A stretch of DNA of 64,000 nucleotides from Nocardia alba NBRC 108234 (lineage in GTDB: Bacteria > Actinomycetota > Actinomycetes > Mycobacteriales > Mycobacteriaceae). This document shows positions 24,653-33,611 of this stretch, piece after piece. A model generated the notes under the pieces. That model had not been told where the DNA came from. It made no database searches and worked only from the letters and a program-made list of their open reading frames with translations. The stretch is taken from the NCBI RefSeq assembly GCF_001612665.1, contig NZ_BDAX01000004.1, positions 62,001 through 126,000 on the forward strand, given 5' to 3'. The position numbers were made by a program, and so were the translations under genes. Every line of letters begins with the position of its first letter. Position 1 is the first letter of the stretch.

Positions 24653-25734
24653 GTCGCGGTGGCCCGCAGGCTCTCATCGCGGTCATCGGCACGGGCCGCC
24701 GCGACGGCGGGGGTGATCGACGTCGGGATCTTCGGGAACGCGTGGGCGTGGTGGCGCCCGATCCAGGTCAGCAGCTCCTCGCGGACCGCGCAGCGCAGCG
24801 TCCACGCGTCGTCGGCATCGGCGGCCGACATCGTCGCACGCACGACGATGTCGGTCGGCGTGCTGTCGGTGACCAGCAGGTTCCAGTTGCGGCCGTCCCA
24901 TTCCCGGCACTCACGCAGGTAGGTGTGCAGGTGCTCGCGCAACGCGGGCACCGGGGTGCTGTGGTCGAGGTGCAGCAGCACGATGCCGGTAACCTGCGAA
25001 CCGCCCCGTGACCAGTTCTCGTAGGGCTTGCTGTTGAAGTAGGACACCGGCATGGTGAGCCTGCGGTCGTCCCAGATCCGCACGGTCAGGAACGTCAGGG
25101 TGATCTCCTCGACGGTCCCCCACTCCCCCTCCACGACAACGGTATCGCCGATCTTGACCGAGTCGCCGAAGGCGATCTGCAAACCGGCCATGAGATTGCT
25201 CAATGTCGACTGGGCCGCGACGCCGACGATGATGCCGATCACGCCCGCCGAGGCCAGCATCGAGGTACCGAGGGTCCGCAGACTCGGGAACAGCAGCATG
25301 ATGGCCACCGCGGCGGTGGTGACCACCAGCACCGAGGTGACGATGCGGCGCACGAGTCCGAGCTGGGTGCGCAACTGGCGCACGCGCGAAATCTCGCTGG
25401 CGCGTTGGGCATAGCGGCCCAGCAGGCCTTCGGCGACCACATCGGTGGCCCGGATGACCAACCACACCGCGGCGATGATGGCCGCCGTCGCCAGGAAGTT
25501 CCGGATCACCACATCCTGGCGCAGATCGAGCTCGGCGAGCGGGTAGACCCCGTGCAAGGTGACCGCGCCGACCAGCACTTGAAGCGGGAGCTGCAGCCGC
25601 CGCAGCGAAGCCAGATTCACGCCGGTACTGCGTCGCGCCGCGTAGCGCAGTACCCGGTCCACCAGCACACCCACCGAAACCGTGATCGCCGCCGTGCCGA
25701 GCAGCACGATGATCGGCCTGAGTATCTCCTCCAC
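24649..25734 (-). CDS. MscS-family mechanosensitive channel
   Basis: About 361 residues. Four hydrophobic segments precede the MscS pore helix and beta domain: 'ASAGVIGIIVGVAAQSTLSN' is the glycine/alanine-packed pore helix, followed by 'GDSVKIGDTVVVEGEWGTVE', the MscS beta-domain signature. It is expected to open under membrane tension and release small solutes. The frame is open far upstream, antisense to the transhydrogenase genes. I chose the GTG at 25734 because GAGAGGAG lies 9 nt before it and the transmembrane region starts directly after. Confidence 0.87.
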   Translation of the reverse strand: MEEILRPIIVLLGTAAITVSVGVLVDRVLRYAARRSTGVNLASLRRLQLPLQVLVGAVTLHGVYPLAELDLRQDVVIRNFLATAAIIAAVWLVIRATDVVAEGLLGRYAQRASEISRVRQLRTQLGLVRRIVTSVLVVTTAAVAIMLLFPSLRTLGTSMLASAGVIGIIVGVAAQSTLSNLMAGLQIAFGDSVKIGDTVVVEGEWGTVEEITLTFLTVRIWDDRRLTMPVSYFNSKPYENWSRGGSQVTGIVLLHLDHSTPVPALREHLHTYLRECREWDGRNWNLLVTDSTPTDIVVRATMSAADADDAWTLRCAVREELLTWIGRHHAHAFPKIPTSITPAVAAARADDRDESLRATAT

Positions 25735-25825
25735 GAGATCGAACTCCTCTCGTTGTCGGGTCACATCAGCTGCGGCATACCCACACCCGATTCCGTCAGA
25801 CATGACCGTCTGATGGAGAAACGAC

Positions 25826-25864
25826 ACGAGGCTCCGCTGTCCTCGACGGACAGCGGAGCCTCGT
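25826..25864 (-). terminator. Strong hairpin terminator of the pnt operon
   Basis: Perfect 17-bp inverted repeat (25826-25842 with 25848-25864) around a 5-nt loop, 20 bp past the pntB stop codon. Confidence 0.85.
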
Positions 25865-25883
25865 GCGGATGTATTCGGTTGTC

Positions 25884-27317
25884 TTACAGCGCCTTCAGTT
25901 CCTCGGTGACCGCACCGACGGACTTCTTCGCGTCGCCGAACAGCATCGAGGTGTGATCGGCGTAGAACAGCGGGTTGTCGATACCGGCGAAACCGGAGTT
26001 CATCGAGCGCTTGAGCACGATGACGCTCTTGGCCTGGTCCACATTGAGCACCGGCATGCCGTAGATCGGGCTGGATTTGTCGTCGCGGGCCGCCGGGTTG
26101 GTGACGTCGTTGGCGCCGATGACCAGAACCACATCGGTACGGTTGAACTCGCCGTTGATGTCGTCCATTTCCTTCATCGCGTCGTAGGACACCTCGGCCT
26201 CGGCCAGCAGCACGTTCATGTGACCGGGCATGCGACCGGCGACCGGGTGGATCGCGTACTTGACCTCGACGCCCTTGCCCTCGAGCAGCAACGCCATCTC
26301 CTTGACCGCGTGCTGAGCCTGCGCCACGGCCATGCCGTAGCCCGGGACCACGATCACCTGGTTGGCGTAGGCCATCTGGATCGCGGCATCGGCGGCCGAG
26401 GTCGCCTTCGCGGTCTTGGCCTCGCCGTCGCCCGAACCCGCGACCGCGCCGCCGAAGCCACCGGCCACGATCGCGGGGATGGAGCGGTTCATGGCCTTGG
26501 CCATCAGGTTGGTGAGGATGGTGCCCGAAGCGCCGACGATCATGCCCGCGACGATCATCGCGGTGTTGTTCAGCGCCAGACCCGCGGCCGCGGCCGACAG
26601 GCCGGTCAGCGCGTTGAGCAGCGAGATGACGACCGGCATGTCCGCGCCACCGATGGGCAGCACGACCATCAGGCCGAGCACACCGGCGAGCACGAGCAGG
26701 CCGATCATCCACAGCTGCGAGACGCCACCGTTGTCGGCGCCGAGGCCGATCACCACGGCGCACACGATGGCGCCGACGAGCAGGATCAGGTTCAGCGGCT
26801 GCTGCAGACGACCGACGCTGATCGGCTTGCCGGACAGCAGTTCCTGCAGCTTCGCGAAGGCGATGATCGAGCCCCAGAAGGAGACCGAGCCGATCACCGC
26901 GGCGAACAGCGAGCCGATGATGATGTGGATGGTCGGCTCTTCGTGCAGCTGCGAAAAGCCCGCGCTGTCGACGAACTCGGCCCACGCGATCAACGCGACG
27001 GTGCCACCACCGACACCGTTGAACGCCGCGACCAGCTGCGGCATCTCGGTCATCTTGGTGCGGATGGCGGGCGGAACACCCAGTGCCACACCGACGATCA
27101 GACCCGCGGCGATGAGAATCCAGTTGAGCATGGCGGCGTGGCGCACCGAGATCAAGGTGGCGACCACCGCGATAGCCATACCGACCGCGGCGATCTGGTT
27201 ACCGCGCACGGCCGTCTTCGGGCCGGTGAGACCCATCAGGCCGTAGATGAACATGGAGAAGGCCACGATGTAGAGGCCGTTGACCAGGTAGGTCATATTA
27301 TCGACTGCGTGCATCAC
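25884..27317 (-). CDS. pntB: NAD(P) transhydrogenase beta subunit
   Basis: About 477 residues. The N-terminal half has about nine membrane helices forming the proton channel. The C-terminal NADP(H)-binding domain shows 'VPGYGMAVAQAQHAVKEM', 'HPVAGRMPGHMNVLLAEA' and 'VLVIGANDVTNPAA', all typical of PntB domain III. It couples proton entry to hydride transfer from NADH to NADP. The GTG at 27317 overlaps the pntAb stop codon; the ATG one codon later is an equal alternative. Last gene of the operon, followed by a 17-bp hairpin. Confidence 0.95.
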   Translation of the reverse strand: MMHAVDNMTYLVNGLYIVAFSMFIYGLMGLTGPKTAVRGNQIAAVGMAIAVVATLISVRHAAMLNWILIAAGLIVGVALGVPPAIRTKMTEMPQLVAAFNGVGGGTVALIAWAEFVDSAGFSQLHEEPTIHIIIGSLFAAVIGSVSFWGSIIAFAKLQELLSGKPISVGRLQQPLNLILLVGAIVCAVVIGLGADNGGVSQLWMIGLLVLAGVLGLMVVLPIGGADMPVVISLLNALTGLSAAAAGLALNNTAMIVAGMIVGASGTILTNLMAKAMNRSIPAIVAGGFGGAVAGSGDGEAKTAKATSAADAAIQMAYANQVIVVPGYGMAVAQAQHAVKEMALLLEGKGVEVKYAIHPVAGRMPGHMNVLLAEAEVSYDAMKEMDDINGEFNRTDVVLVIGANDVTNPAARDDKSSPIYGMPVLNVDQAKSVIVLKRSMNSGFAGIDNPLFYADHTSMLFGDAKKSVGAVTEELKAL

Positions 27318-27616
27318 TCGGCCGCCTTCTTCTTACCCTTGAACATGCCGAGCATGCGGTCGGTGACCACGAAGCCACCGATGACGTTCAGTGTTCCGAA
27401 CACCACGGCGACGAACAGGATCACCTGCACCAGCAGCGAGGGGTCCTTCACATTGCCCAGGGTCACCAGCGCGCCGAGCACGACGATGCCGTGAATGGCG
27501 TTGGTGCCCGACATCAGCGGGGTGTGCAGGGTGTTGGGGACCTTGGAGATCACCGCGAAGCCGACGAAACCCGACAGCACGAGAATCGCGATATTGGCGA
27601 GAAGTTCGGTGTACAT
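27314..27616 (-). CDS. pntAb: NAD(P) transhydrogenase alpha-2 (membrane) subunit
   Basis: 100 residues with three membrane helices and the family segment 'SKVPNTLHTPLMSGTNAIHG'. This is the membrane part of the alpha subunit, which in many actinobacteria is a separate gene instead of being fused to the NAD-binding part as in E. coli. Its ATG overlaps the pntAa stop codon by one base and its stop overlaps the pntB start, so all three genes are coupled. A basic tail 'KGKKKAAE' ends the protein. Confidence 0.95.
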   Translation of the reverse strand: MYTELLANIAILVLSGFVGFAVISKVPNTLHTPLMSGTNAIHGIVVLGALVTLGNVKDPSLLVQVILFVAVVFGTLNVIGGFVVTDRMLGMFKGKKKAAE

Positions 27617-28734
27617 CAGGCTTCCACCTCACGAGTGACACAGGAATCCGCCAGGACCTGATCGTCGAAGTCCGGGGCGAGCTTGCCGTCGACCAGCATC
27701 AGTTCCAGCAGGGCCGAGATGTTCTTGGAGTACAGCTCGGAAGCGTGCTCGGGCATCGTGGCAGGCAGGTTCAGCGGCGAGGCGATGGTCACCTCGTGCT
27801 TGACCACGACCTCGCCGGGCTCGGTGAGCTCACAGTTGCCGCCGGTCTCACCGGCCAGGTCGACGATCACGCTGCCGGGCTTCATGCCCTCGACAGCGCC
27901 TGCGGTGACCAGGCGCGGTGCGGGGCGACCCGGCACCAGCGCGGTGGTGATCACGACATCGAAACCCTTGATGGCGTCTTCGAGCGCCTTCTGCTGCTGT
28001 GCCTTCTCCTCGTCGGTGAGTTCGCGGGCGTACCCGCCCTCACCGGCCGCGTCGATGCCGAGATCCAGCCACTGCGCACCGACCGAGCGCACCTGATCGG
28101 CGACCTCGGGACGCACGTCGTAACCGGTGGTCCGCCCGCCGAGACGCTTGGCGGTGGCCAGCGCCTGCAGACCGGCGACACCGACACCGAGCACCAGCAC
28201 GGTGGCCGGCTTCACGGTGCCCGCGGCGGTGGTCAGCATCGGGAAGAACCGGGTCGACTCCGACGCGGCGAGCAGCACGGCCTTGTAACCGGCCACGTTC
28301 GCCTGCGAGGAGAGGGCATCCATCACCTGGGCGCGCGAGATACGCGGAATCGCCTCGACCGCGAAAGCCTGCACACCGGCGGAGCGCAGCGCCCCGATCT
28401 GGTTCTCGGCATTGCGCGGGGCAAGGAAACCGATCAGGGTCTGCCCGGAGGACAGCTTGCCCACCTCGGCATCGCTGGGCGGGGCGACCTTGACGACGAC
28501 CTCGGCCGACCATGGGTCACCGATGGTCGCGCCGGCCGCTACATAGGCAGCGTCGGGAATGAGAGCGCCGAGGCCTGCACCGGCTTCCACGATCACCTCG
28601 ACACCCTGCTTGGACAGGGTTGGGATGATTTTGGGCACCAATGCGACTCGCCGCTCGCCCTGGCCGGACTCGCGAACGACTCCGACACGCGCTCCGCGCG
28701 GCGAACCCTCGCCCACGTTTTGCGTTGTCTCCAC
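27616..28734 (-). CDS. pntAa: NAD(P) transhydrogenase alpha-1 (NAD-binding) subunit
   Basis: 372 residues; the soluble NAD(H)-binding domain of transhydrogenase. It shows 'GVVRESGQGERRVALVP' near the N-terminus, 'ATVLVLGVGVAGLQALATAK' (dinucleotide-binding loop) and 'DVVITTALVPGRPAP', as in the alanine dehydrogenase/PntA family. GTG start with AAAGGAAG about 8 nt upstream. First gene of pntAa-pntAb-pntB; the 404-bp region upstream holds its promoter. Confidence 0.95.
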   Translation of the reverse strand: METTQNVGEGSPRGARVGVVRESGQGERRVALVPKIIPTLSKQGVEVIVEAGAGLGALIPDAAYVAAGATIGDPWSAEVVVKVAPPSDAEVGKLSSGQTLIGFLAPRNAENQIGALRSAGVQAFAVEAIPRISRAQVMDALSSQANVAGYKAVLLAASESTRFFPMLTTAAGTVKPATVLVLGVGVAGLQALATAKRLGGRTTGYDVRPEVADQVRSVGAQWLDLGIDAAGEGGYARELTDEEKAQQQKALEDAIKGFDVVITTALVPGRPAPRLVTAGAVEGMKPGSVIVDLAGETGGNCELTEPGEVVVKHEVTIASPLNLPATMPEHASELYSKNISALLELMLVDGKLAPDFDDQVLADSCVTREVEA

Positions 28735-29138
28735 TAGTCAGACTTCCTTTTCGTGCTGGCTTCGAGCCTGGGAACAACGGGGCAGCCGAAGTTACCTGTG
28801 AGTAAGTCCGACTGAAATCCTGGCAACTGTACTCGGCTCGCGGTGAGCCTAGCCGAGATGCTCGTCACAACGGAGAACTGGACTGACGACCACAAAACGG
28901 ACACCTCGGCACTCGTCAACCGTGACAACGAAGTCCCGACCCGGCGGACACCGGTCGGCGCCCGCACCGGGATTCGTCGCCGCAGGTGAGAAAGACGAGA
29001 GCGCACATCCGGATCGGTCGCCTACTCGACGGCGGACTCCCGGCCCGGCACCCGCGCATCCGGCCAACGTGATGCGCGTCATGGTAGTGGCCTGTTCGGG
29101 CTGTTGCGCGACCCAGGTCACACCGTAGGGTCGAGGCC
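28735..29138. other. Divergent intergenic region, pntAa / HIT gene
   Basis: 404 bp without a convincing gene. It must hold the pntAa promoter on the minus strand. At its right end TAGGGT (29126-29131) lies 7 nt before the HIT gene GTG, a likely -10 for a leaderless mRNA. I see no terminator, tRNA or clear operator in the rest; short open frames here lack ribosome sites and typical codon use. Confidence 0.5.
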
Positions 29139-29591
29139 GTGAACGACTGCGTCTTCTGTCTGATCGTGGCGGGTGCCGCACCGGCGACCATGGTCTACTC
29201 CGATGACGCGGTCTGCGCGTTCCTCGATATCCGCCCCATCACCCGTGGTCACACCCTGATCGTTCCCAAGGTCCACGCGACCGAACTCGACGATCTCGAT
29301 CCCGACCTCGGCGCCAGGGTGTTCCGCACCGGCCACCGCCTGGCCCGTGCGCTGCGCCGCAGCGGGCTCGCGAGCGACGGAGCCAATCTCATCCTCAACG
29401 ACGGCACCGCCGCGTTCCAGACCGTCGGCCACGTCCACCTGCACGTGGTCCCCCGCAAACACGGTGACAAACTCACCTTCGCCAAGGGTTTCCTCTTGCG
29501 TCGCCCGCACGAACCGAATTCGACCGCAGCGGCGATCCGCGCCGGCCTCACCGCGCTCGACCAGAGCGAAGCAGAAGGAGCACAGGGATGA
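29139..29591 (+). CDS. HIT-family nucleotide hydrolase
   Basis: 150 residues with the histidine triad HVHLHVV (H98, H100, H102), 'NDCVFCLIVAG' at the N-terminus and 'RGHTLIVPKVHATEL', as in HinT/Fhit-type nucleoside phosphoramidase or dinucleotide hydrolases. The GTG has no ribosome site and lies 7 nt after a TAGGGT -10, suggesting leaderless translation. It overlaps the next gene by ATGA, heading a three-gene operon. Confidence 0.88.
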   Translation: MNDCVFCLIVAGAAPATMVYSDDAVCAFLDIRPITRGHTLIVPKVHATELDDLDPDLGARVFRTGHRLARALRRSGLASDGANLILNDGTAAFQTVGHVHLHVVPRKHGDKLTFAKGFLLRRPHEPNSTAAAIRAGLTALDQSEAEGAQG

Positions 29592-30427
29592 CCGAGACGC
29601 CGGGGCGCGAACAACTCACCGACCTACTCGCGCAGCAGTGGGAAGCTATCGCGCTGCTGGTCACCGATCTCGACGAGAAGGCATGGCGCCGAACATCTCC
29701 GCTGCCCGGTTGGACCCTGTTCGACGTGGTCGCGCACGTGGTCGGCACCGAGTCGTGGTTGCTCGGCGAGACGCCGCCGCCACACGATCCCCTACGCCCC
29801 AAGACCGATGTGCGAACCCTGCCGCACGTGCGCAACGAAGTGGCCGTGCTCAACGAGATCTGGGTCGACCGGTTGCGCCCGCTGTCGGGCAAGCGGCTGC
29901 TCGCGCTGTTCGACGAGACCACCGAGCGTCGTCGGGCCGCACTGGCCGCCATGGACGACGACGCCTGGCAGGCTGCCACCGTCTCGCCGGTGGGGCAGGT
30001 CCCCTACGGTCGGTTCATGCGCGTGCGGTTGTTCGATTGCTGGATGCACGAACTCGACCTCGCCGACGGGATCGGGCGCAGCGTGTCCGAGGGCGGAGCG
30101 CGGGCCGAAACGGCGTTCACCGAGCTGACCCTCGGGCTCGGCCGCGCGGTGGTGAAAGGCGCCAAGGCACCGGATGGTTCGCTGATCACGCTGGACCTGA
30201 CCGGCCCGGTGACCAGGCAGGTGCATCTGTCGGTCGCCGGTGGGCGCGGGTCGGTTCTCGACGAGGCCGCCGACGAGCCGACCACGGTGATTCGCGTGGA
30301 CTCCGGGCTCTTCGCGCGGCTGCGCGGTGGGCGCACCACCGCCGACCGGCACCCCGGCGAGGTGGTGGTCGAGGGCGATACCGCGCTCGGTGAGCGGCTC
30401 GTGCGGAACCTGGCGTTCACCATCTGA
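29588..30427 (+). CDS. Maleylpyruvate isomerase family / mycothiol-dependent enzyme-like protein
   Basis: 279 residues. The N-terminal domain is a DinB/MDMPI four-helix bundle: 'LTDLLAQQWEAIALLVTDLD', then 'WTLFDVVAHVVGTESWLLGE', whose histidine is the usual metal ligand. The C-terminal third is the SCP2-like/MDMPI C-domain. Family members use mycothiol in isomerisation or conjugation reactions; substrate here is unknown. Start and stop codons overlap those of the HIT and peptidase genes, so the three are translated together. Confidence 0.8.
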   Translation: MTETPGREQLTDLLAQQWEAIALLVTDLDEKAWRRTSPLPGWTLFDVVAHVVGTESWLLGETPPPHDPLRPKTDVRTLPHVRNEVAVLNEIWVDRLRPLSGKRLLALFDETTERRRAALAAMDDDAWQAATVSPVGQVPYGRFMRVRLFDCWMHELDLADGIGRSVSEGGARAETAFTELTLGLGRAVVKGAKAPDGSLITLDLTGPVTRQVHLSVAGGRGSVLDEAADEPTTVIRVDSGLFARLRGGRTTADRHPGEVVVEGDTALGERLVRNLAFTI

Positions 30428-31068
30428 TGCGACTTTTCCTGGCGTCGTACAGGTTCGGTGGTTTCGCCGATCGGCTCGTAGGGCTCGTCGGTGCGCCGGG
30501 ACGGGTGGCGGTGATCCCGAACGCGTGTGACGCGTGGCCCGACGCCTGGTCATCGGCGGTGATGAGCGATGTGAAACCGCTGGAGCGGCAGGGTTATTCG
30601 CCGGACGTACTGGATCTGCGCGACTACGTCGGCCAACCGGATCGGCTGGAGCGCCACCTGCGCGGATTCCCGATGGTCTGGGTACGCGGCGGCAATACCT
30701 TCGTGCTGCGCGCCCAATTCGCCCGCAGCGGAGCCGATTCCGTACTGCCCGCGCTGGTGCGGGCGAACGCGCTGGTCTACGCGGGCTACAGCGCGGGAGC
30801 GTGTCTGCTCGGACCCGATCTGCGCGGACTGGAAACCATGGACGACCCCGCCGAAGTGCTGCCCGCCACGGGCATCGAACCACAGTGGGACGGACTGGGT
30901 TTGGTGGATCGGCGCCTGGTGGTACACCTGGACTCCCCCACCGACCCCGACGGCGACTCCGCCGCGATGCTGGCCCACTGCGTCGCCGACGCCATCCCGC
31001 ACTGGGCGCTCACCGACAACGACGTCGTCCTGGTGGACGGCGATCGCACCGAGGTCCTACGGGGCTGA
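30427..31068 (+). CDS. Peptidase family S51 (PepE-like)
   Basis: 213 residues. The nucleophile elbow 'YAGYSAGACLLG' (S122) and 'VWVRGGNTFVLRAQF' match the dipeptidase E/cyanophycinase-like S51 family. A histidine in 'LVVHLDSP' is a candidate catalytic base. Family members hydrolyse Asp-X dipeptides or other small peptides. The ATG overlaps the previous stop by one base. Its 3' end overlaps the convergent GtrA gene by 12 bp. Confidence 0.82.
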   Translation: MRLFLASYRFGGFADRLVGLVGAPGRVAVIPNACDAWPDAWSSAVMSDVKPLERQGYSPDVLDLRDYVGQPDRLERHLRGFPMVWVRGGNTFVLRAQFARSGADSVLPALVRANALVYAGYSAGACLLGPDLRGLETMDDPAEVLPATGIEPQWDGLGLVDRRLVVHLDSPTDPDGDSAAMLAHCVADAIPHWALTDNDVVLVDGDRTEVLRG

Positions 31069-31563
31069 CTCCGTGGCAGCGACCGGCGCGGGTGCGCGAC
31101 CGAAGACGATCCAGCGCATCGCGCAGTACATGTATACGGCCTCGCAACCGCCCGCGAGCAGCCTGGCCAGGTGGTATTCCAGGCCGAGCGCGGTGAGACC
31201 AGAGCCGACGCCGAGAATGAACGCCAGGTAGTTCACCACCACCACGACCACATACACCGCGGCCTGCTTGCCCATCGGCGCGTGGGAGTGGAAATTGAAG
31301 GTGCGGTTGAGCAGGAAGCTGAGCCCGAACGCGACGATGTAGGCGAGGGTGATCGACAGCCAGACAGGCAGGCCGAAACCACCGTGCAGCAGGGTGAGCA
31401 ACAGCAGGTCGACACCGAAGGTGAAGCTGTTGATCAGCGCGAAACCGAGAAACGTCGCGGGTACGTACCGCTCGAGCCCCCACGGCAGCCGGGCGACGAC
31501 CGCCTCGCACCAACGGGTGAATCGGTCGGCCACCGAGTCGGTGACGCTCGCCTGATGCTGCAC
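31057..31563 (-). CDS. GtrA-family membrane protein 1
   Basis: About 168 residues with four membrane helices. The family signature is clear: 'LGFALINSFTFGVDLLLLTLL', 'YIVAFGLSFLLNRTFNFHS' and 'RWIVFGR'. GtrA-like proteins are thought to help move polyprenyl-linked sugars across the membrane. Start uncertain: the GTG at 31563 follows an AGG-containing segment, and a TTG at 31611 is also possible. A small gene with a strong ribosome site lies directly upstream on the same strand. Confidence 0.82.
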   Translation of the reverse strand: MQHQASVTDSVADRFTRWCEAVVARLPWGLERYVPATFLGFALINSFTFGVDLLLLTLLHGGFGLPVWLSITLAYIVAFGLSFLLNRTFNFHSHAPMGKQAAVYVVVVVVNYLAFILGVGSGLTALGLEYHLARLLAGGCEAVYMYCAMRWIVFGRAPAPVAATESAP

Positions 31564-31620
31564 GCGGCCAGCCTGCCAGCGGCAGATGAAGACAGGGTGA
31601 GCAATCGGCAAACGGGCGCG

Positions 31621-31932
31621 TCAGGGACCGACAGCCGCGATCGGACGCGTGTCGAAGGTGGTCCACGCGGCCAGGCAACGGCGGCGGGTGAACTCGTCGG
31701 CTTCGGCGAGGAGCGCGTCGCGCAGCACACGCGGATCGGCGGCCCAGCGTTCGGTGATCTCGGCGATCGCGCGCACCCCGAATACACCGGTCGCTTCGAG
31801 CGCGCGTGTCCATTCGCCGTGCGCGCCGCTGTACACCCGTTCCATCGCGTCGGCGTCGATGCCCGCGTCGGCGAACTCGGCGGCCAGCAGGGCGACGACC
31901 AATTCGCGGCGATCCTGCGGTTCCCTCATCAT
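31621..31932 (-). CDS. Small helical protein of unknown function
   Basis: 103 residues, not recognised. Predicted mostly helical, acidic N-terminal half ('AAEFADAGIDADAMERVYSG') and a tryptophan-containing C-terminal half. It is very likely real, because AAGGAGG lies 6 nt before its ATG, the best ribosome site in this region. No membrane segment or signal peptide. It is upstream of and co-directional with the GtrA gene, probably in one transcript. Confidence 0.6.
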   Translation of the reverse strand: MMREPQDRRELVVALLAAEFADAGIDADAMERVYSGAHGEWTRALEATGVFGVRAIAEITERWAADPRVLRDALLAEADEFTRRRCLAAWTTFDTRPIAAVGP

Positions 31933-32195
31933 CCGGTCCTCCTTGCGGTAGCGGTGCGGCGCGGGCGGCGGCGCGTAGTTGATGCGCGGAGCGCACCGGT
32001 GGAGCGGAACTCGAAACGCACGGGGCAGCGCGGTAATTCACCCTCGATCCACCCCGTAGGAGCATTCTGACGGATTGGACGGCGTATACACCAATGGGGC
32101 GCGCCAGATCACAGTCATGCGGAAACTCACTTGTTTCGCAGCACACGGGGACGAACTTGCCGCGGCCGGTAAGGCGGGCGGGTTAGCGTGGGCGC

Positions 32196-33569
32196 GTGGA
32201 CGAGCGCAGCATTGACCTCGATTCGTTGATTTCGGGCTTGTCGGACGGGGCGGTCGTCATCGATCCGGATCTGCTGGCGGGCTATCGGCAGGACTGGGCG
32301 CGCGATCCCGACGCGGGCACGCCGCTGGCCGTGGTGCGGGCGCGCGGTACCGCCGATGTCGCCGCCACACTGCGCTGGGCACACGCCAACAGGGTTCCGG
32401 TCGTGCCGCGTGGGGCCGGATCGGGCCTGTCCGGCGGGGCGAGCGCGGTGGACGGCGCGATCGTGCTCAGCACCGAGTTGATGCGAGAGATCAGCGTCGA
32501 CGCGGTGACCCGGATCGCGGTGACCCAGCCCGGGCTGCTCAACGCGGAGGTGAAGCGGGCCGTCGCGGAGGTCGGGCTGTGGTATCCGCCCGATCCGTCC
32601 TCGTTCGAGATCTGCTCGATCGGCGGCAACGCGGCAACCAACGCGGGCGGGCTGTGCTGCGTGAAGTACGGCGTGACCACCGACTATGTGCTCGGCATGG
32701 AGGTGGTGCTGGCCGACGGGACCGTGGTGCGACTCGGCGGACCACGCCTCAAGGACTCGGCCGGGCTGTCGCTGACGAAACTGTTCGTGGGCAGCGAGGG
32801 CACGCTCGGCGTCATCACCGAACTCACCCTGCGACTACTGCCCGCACAGCCACCGCAGTCGACCGTCGTGGCGAGTTTCGGCTCGCTCGCCGCCGCGACC
32901 GACGCGATCCTGGCGATCACCTCGACCCTGCGTCCCGCCATGCTCGAATTCATGGACACCGTCGCGATCAACGCCGTCGAGGACGAGATGCGCATGGGGT
33001 TGGACCGCACCGCCGCCGCCCTGCTGGTCGCCCGCTCCGACGCCCCCGGCGAATTCGCCGGGCACGAAGCGCAAGTGATGGTGGGGCTGTGCGAGAAAGC
33101 CGGGGCGACAGAGGTTTTCCACACCGCTGATCCCACCGAAGGTGAAGCCTTCACCGCCGCGAGACGATTCGCGATCCCGGCCGTGGAAAAGATCGGGCCG
33201 CTGCTGCTCGAAGATGTCGGCGTGCCGCTGCCCCGCCTCGGCGACCTGATCGCCGGCGTCACCGCGATCGGCGAACGCAACGACGTGCTCGTCTCGGTCA
33301 TCGCGCACGCGGGCGACGGCAACACCCACCCGCTGATCGTGCACGACCCCACCGACCCCGACAACGTCGCCCGCGCCCACCGCGCCTTCGGCGAGATCAT
33401 GGACCTGGCCATCGCCCTCGGCGGCACCATCACCGGCGAACACGGCGTCGGCCGCTTGAAAAAGGCCTGGCTGCCCGACCAGGTCGGCCCCGAGGTGATG
33501 GCGCTGACCCGGCGCATCAAAGACGCGCTCGACCCCACCGGCATCCTGAACCCCGGCGCCGTTCTCTAG
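32196..33569 (+). CDS. FAD-linked 2-hydroxyacid oxidase/dehydrogenase (GlcD family)
   Basis: 457 residues. The PCMH-type FAD domain shows 'VPVVPRGAGSGLSGGASAVDG' and 'SIGGNAATNAGGLCCVKYG'. The C-terminal domain has 'VIAHAGDGNTHPLIVHDP' with metal-binding histidines and 'TGEHGVGRLKKAWLPDQ'. These fit glycolate or D-lactate dehydrogenases of the GlcD/Dld type, which oxidise 2-hydroxyacids and pass electrons to quinone or another acceptor. The exact substrate cannot be read. A TAGCGT -10 lies 6 nt before the GTG, suggesting leaderless translation. Confidence 0.88.
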   Translation: MDERSIDLDSLISGLSDGAVVIDPDLLAGYRQDWARDPDAGTPLAVVRARGTADVAATLRWAHANRVPVVPRGAGSGLSGGASAVDGAIVLSTELMREISVDAVTRIAVTQPGLLNAEVKRAVAEVGLWYPPDPSSFEICSIGGNAATNAGGLCCVKYGVTTDYVLGMEVVLADGTVVRLGGPRLKDSAGLSLTKLFVGSEGTLGVITELTLRLLPAQPPQSTVVASFGSLAAATDAILAITSTLRPAMLEFMDTVAINAVEDEMRMGLDRTAAALLVARSDAPGEFAGHEAQVMVGLCEKAGATEVFHTADPTEGEAFTAARRFAIPAVEKIGPLLLEDVGVPLPRLGDLIAGVTAIGERNDVLVSVIAHAGDGNTHPLIVHDPTDPDNVARAHRAFGEIMDLAIALGGTITGEHGVGRLKKAWLPDQVGPEVMALTRRIKDALDPTGILNPGAVL

Positions 33570-33611
33570 TCGTCCGCGAGCCGCTTCCTACGGTGATGCG
33601 ATCATGGGCGA

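Noticed and set aside
25735..26985. Upstream extension of the MscS channel frame through the pntB region.
   Set aside because: The extension is antisense to pntB, has no domain, and a good ribosome site and start exist at 25734.
31933..32195. Possible small gene or RNA in the gap before the FAD oxidase gene.
   Set aside because: 263 bp with no ribosome site, no plausible frame and no stable hairpin; treated as a divergent promoter region.
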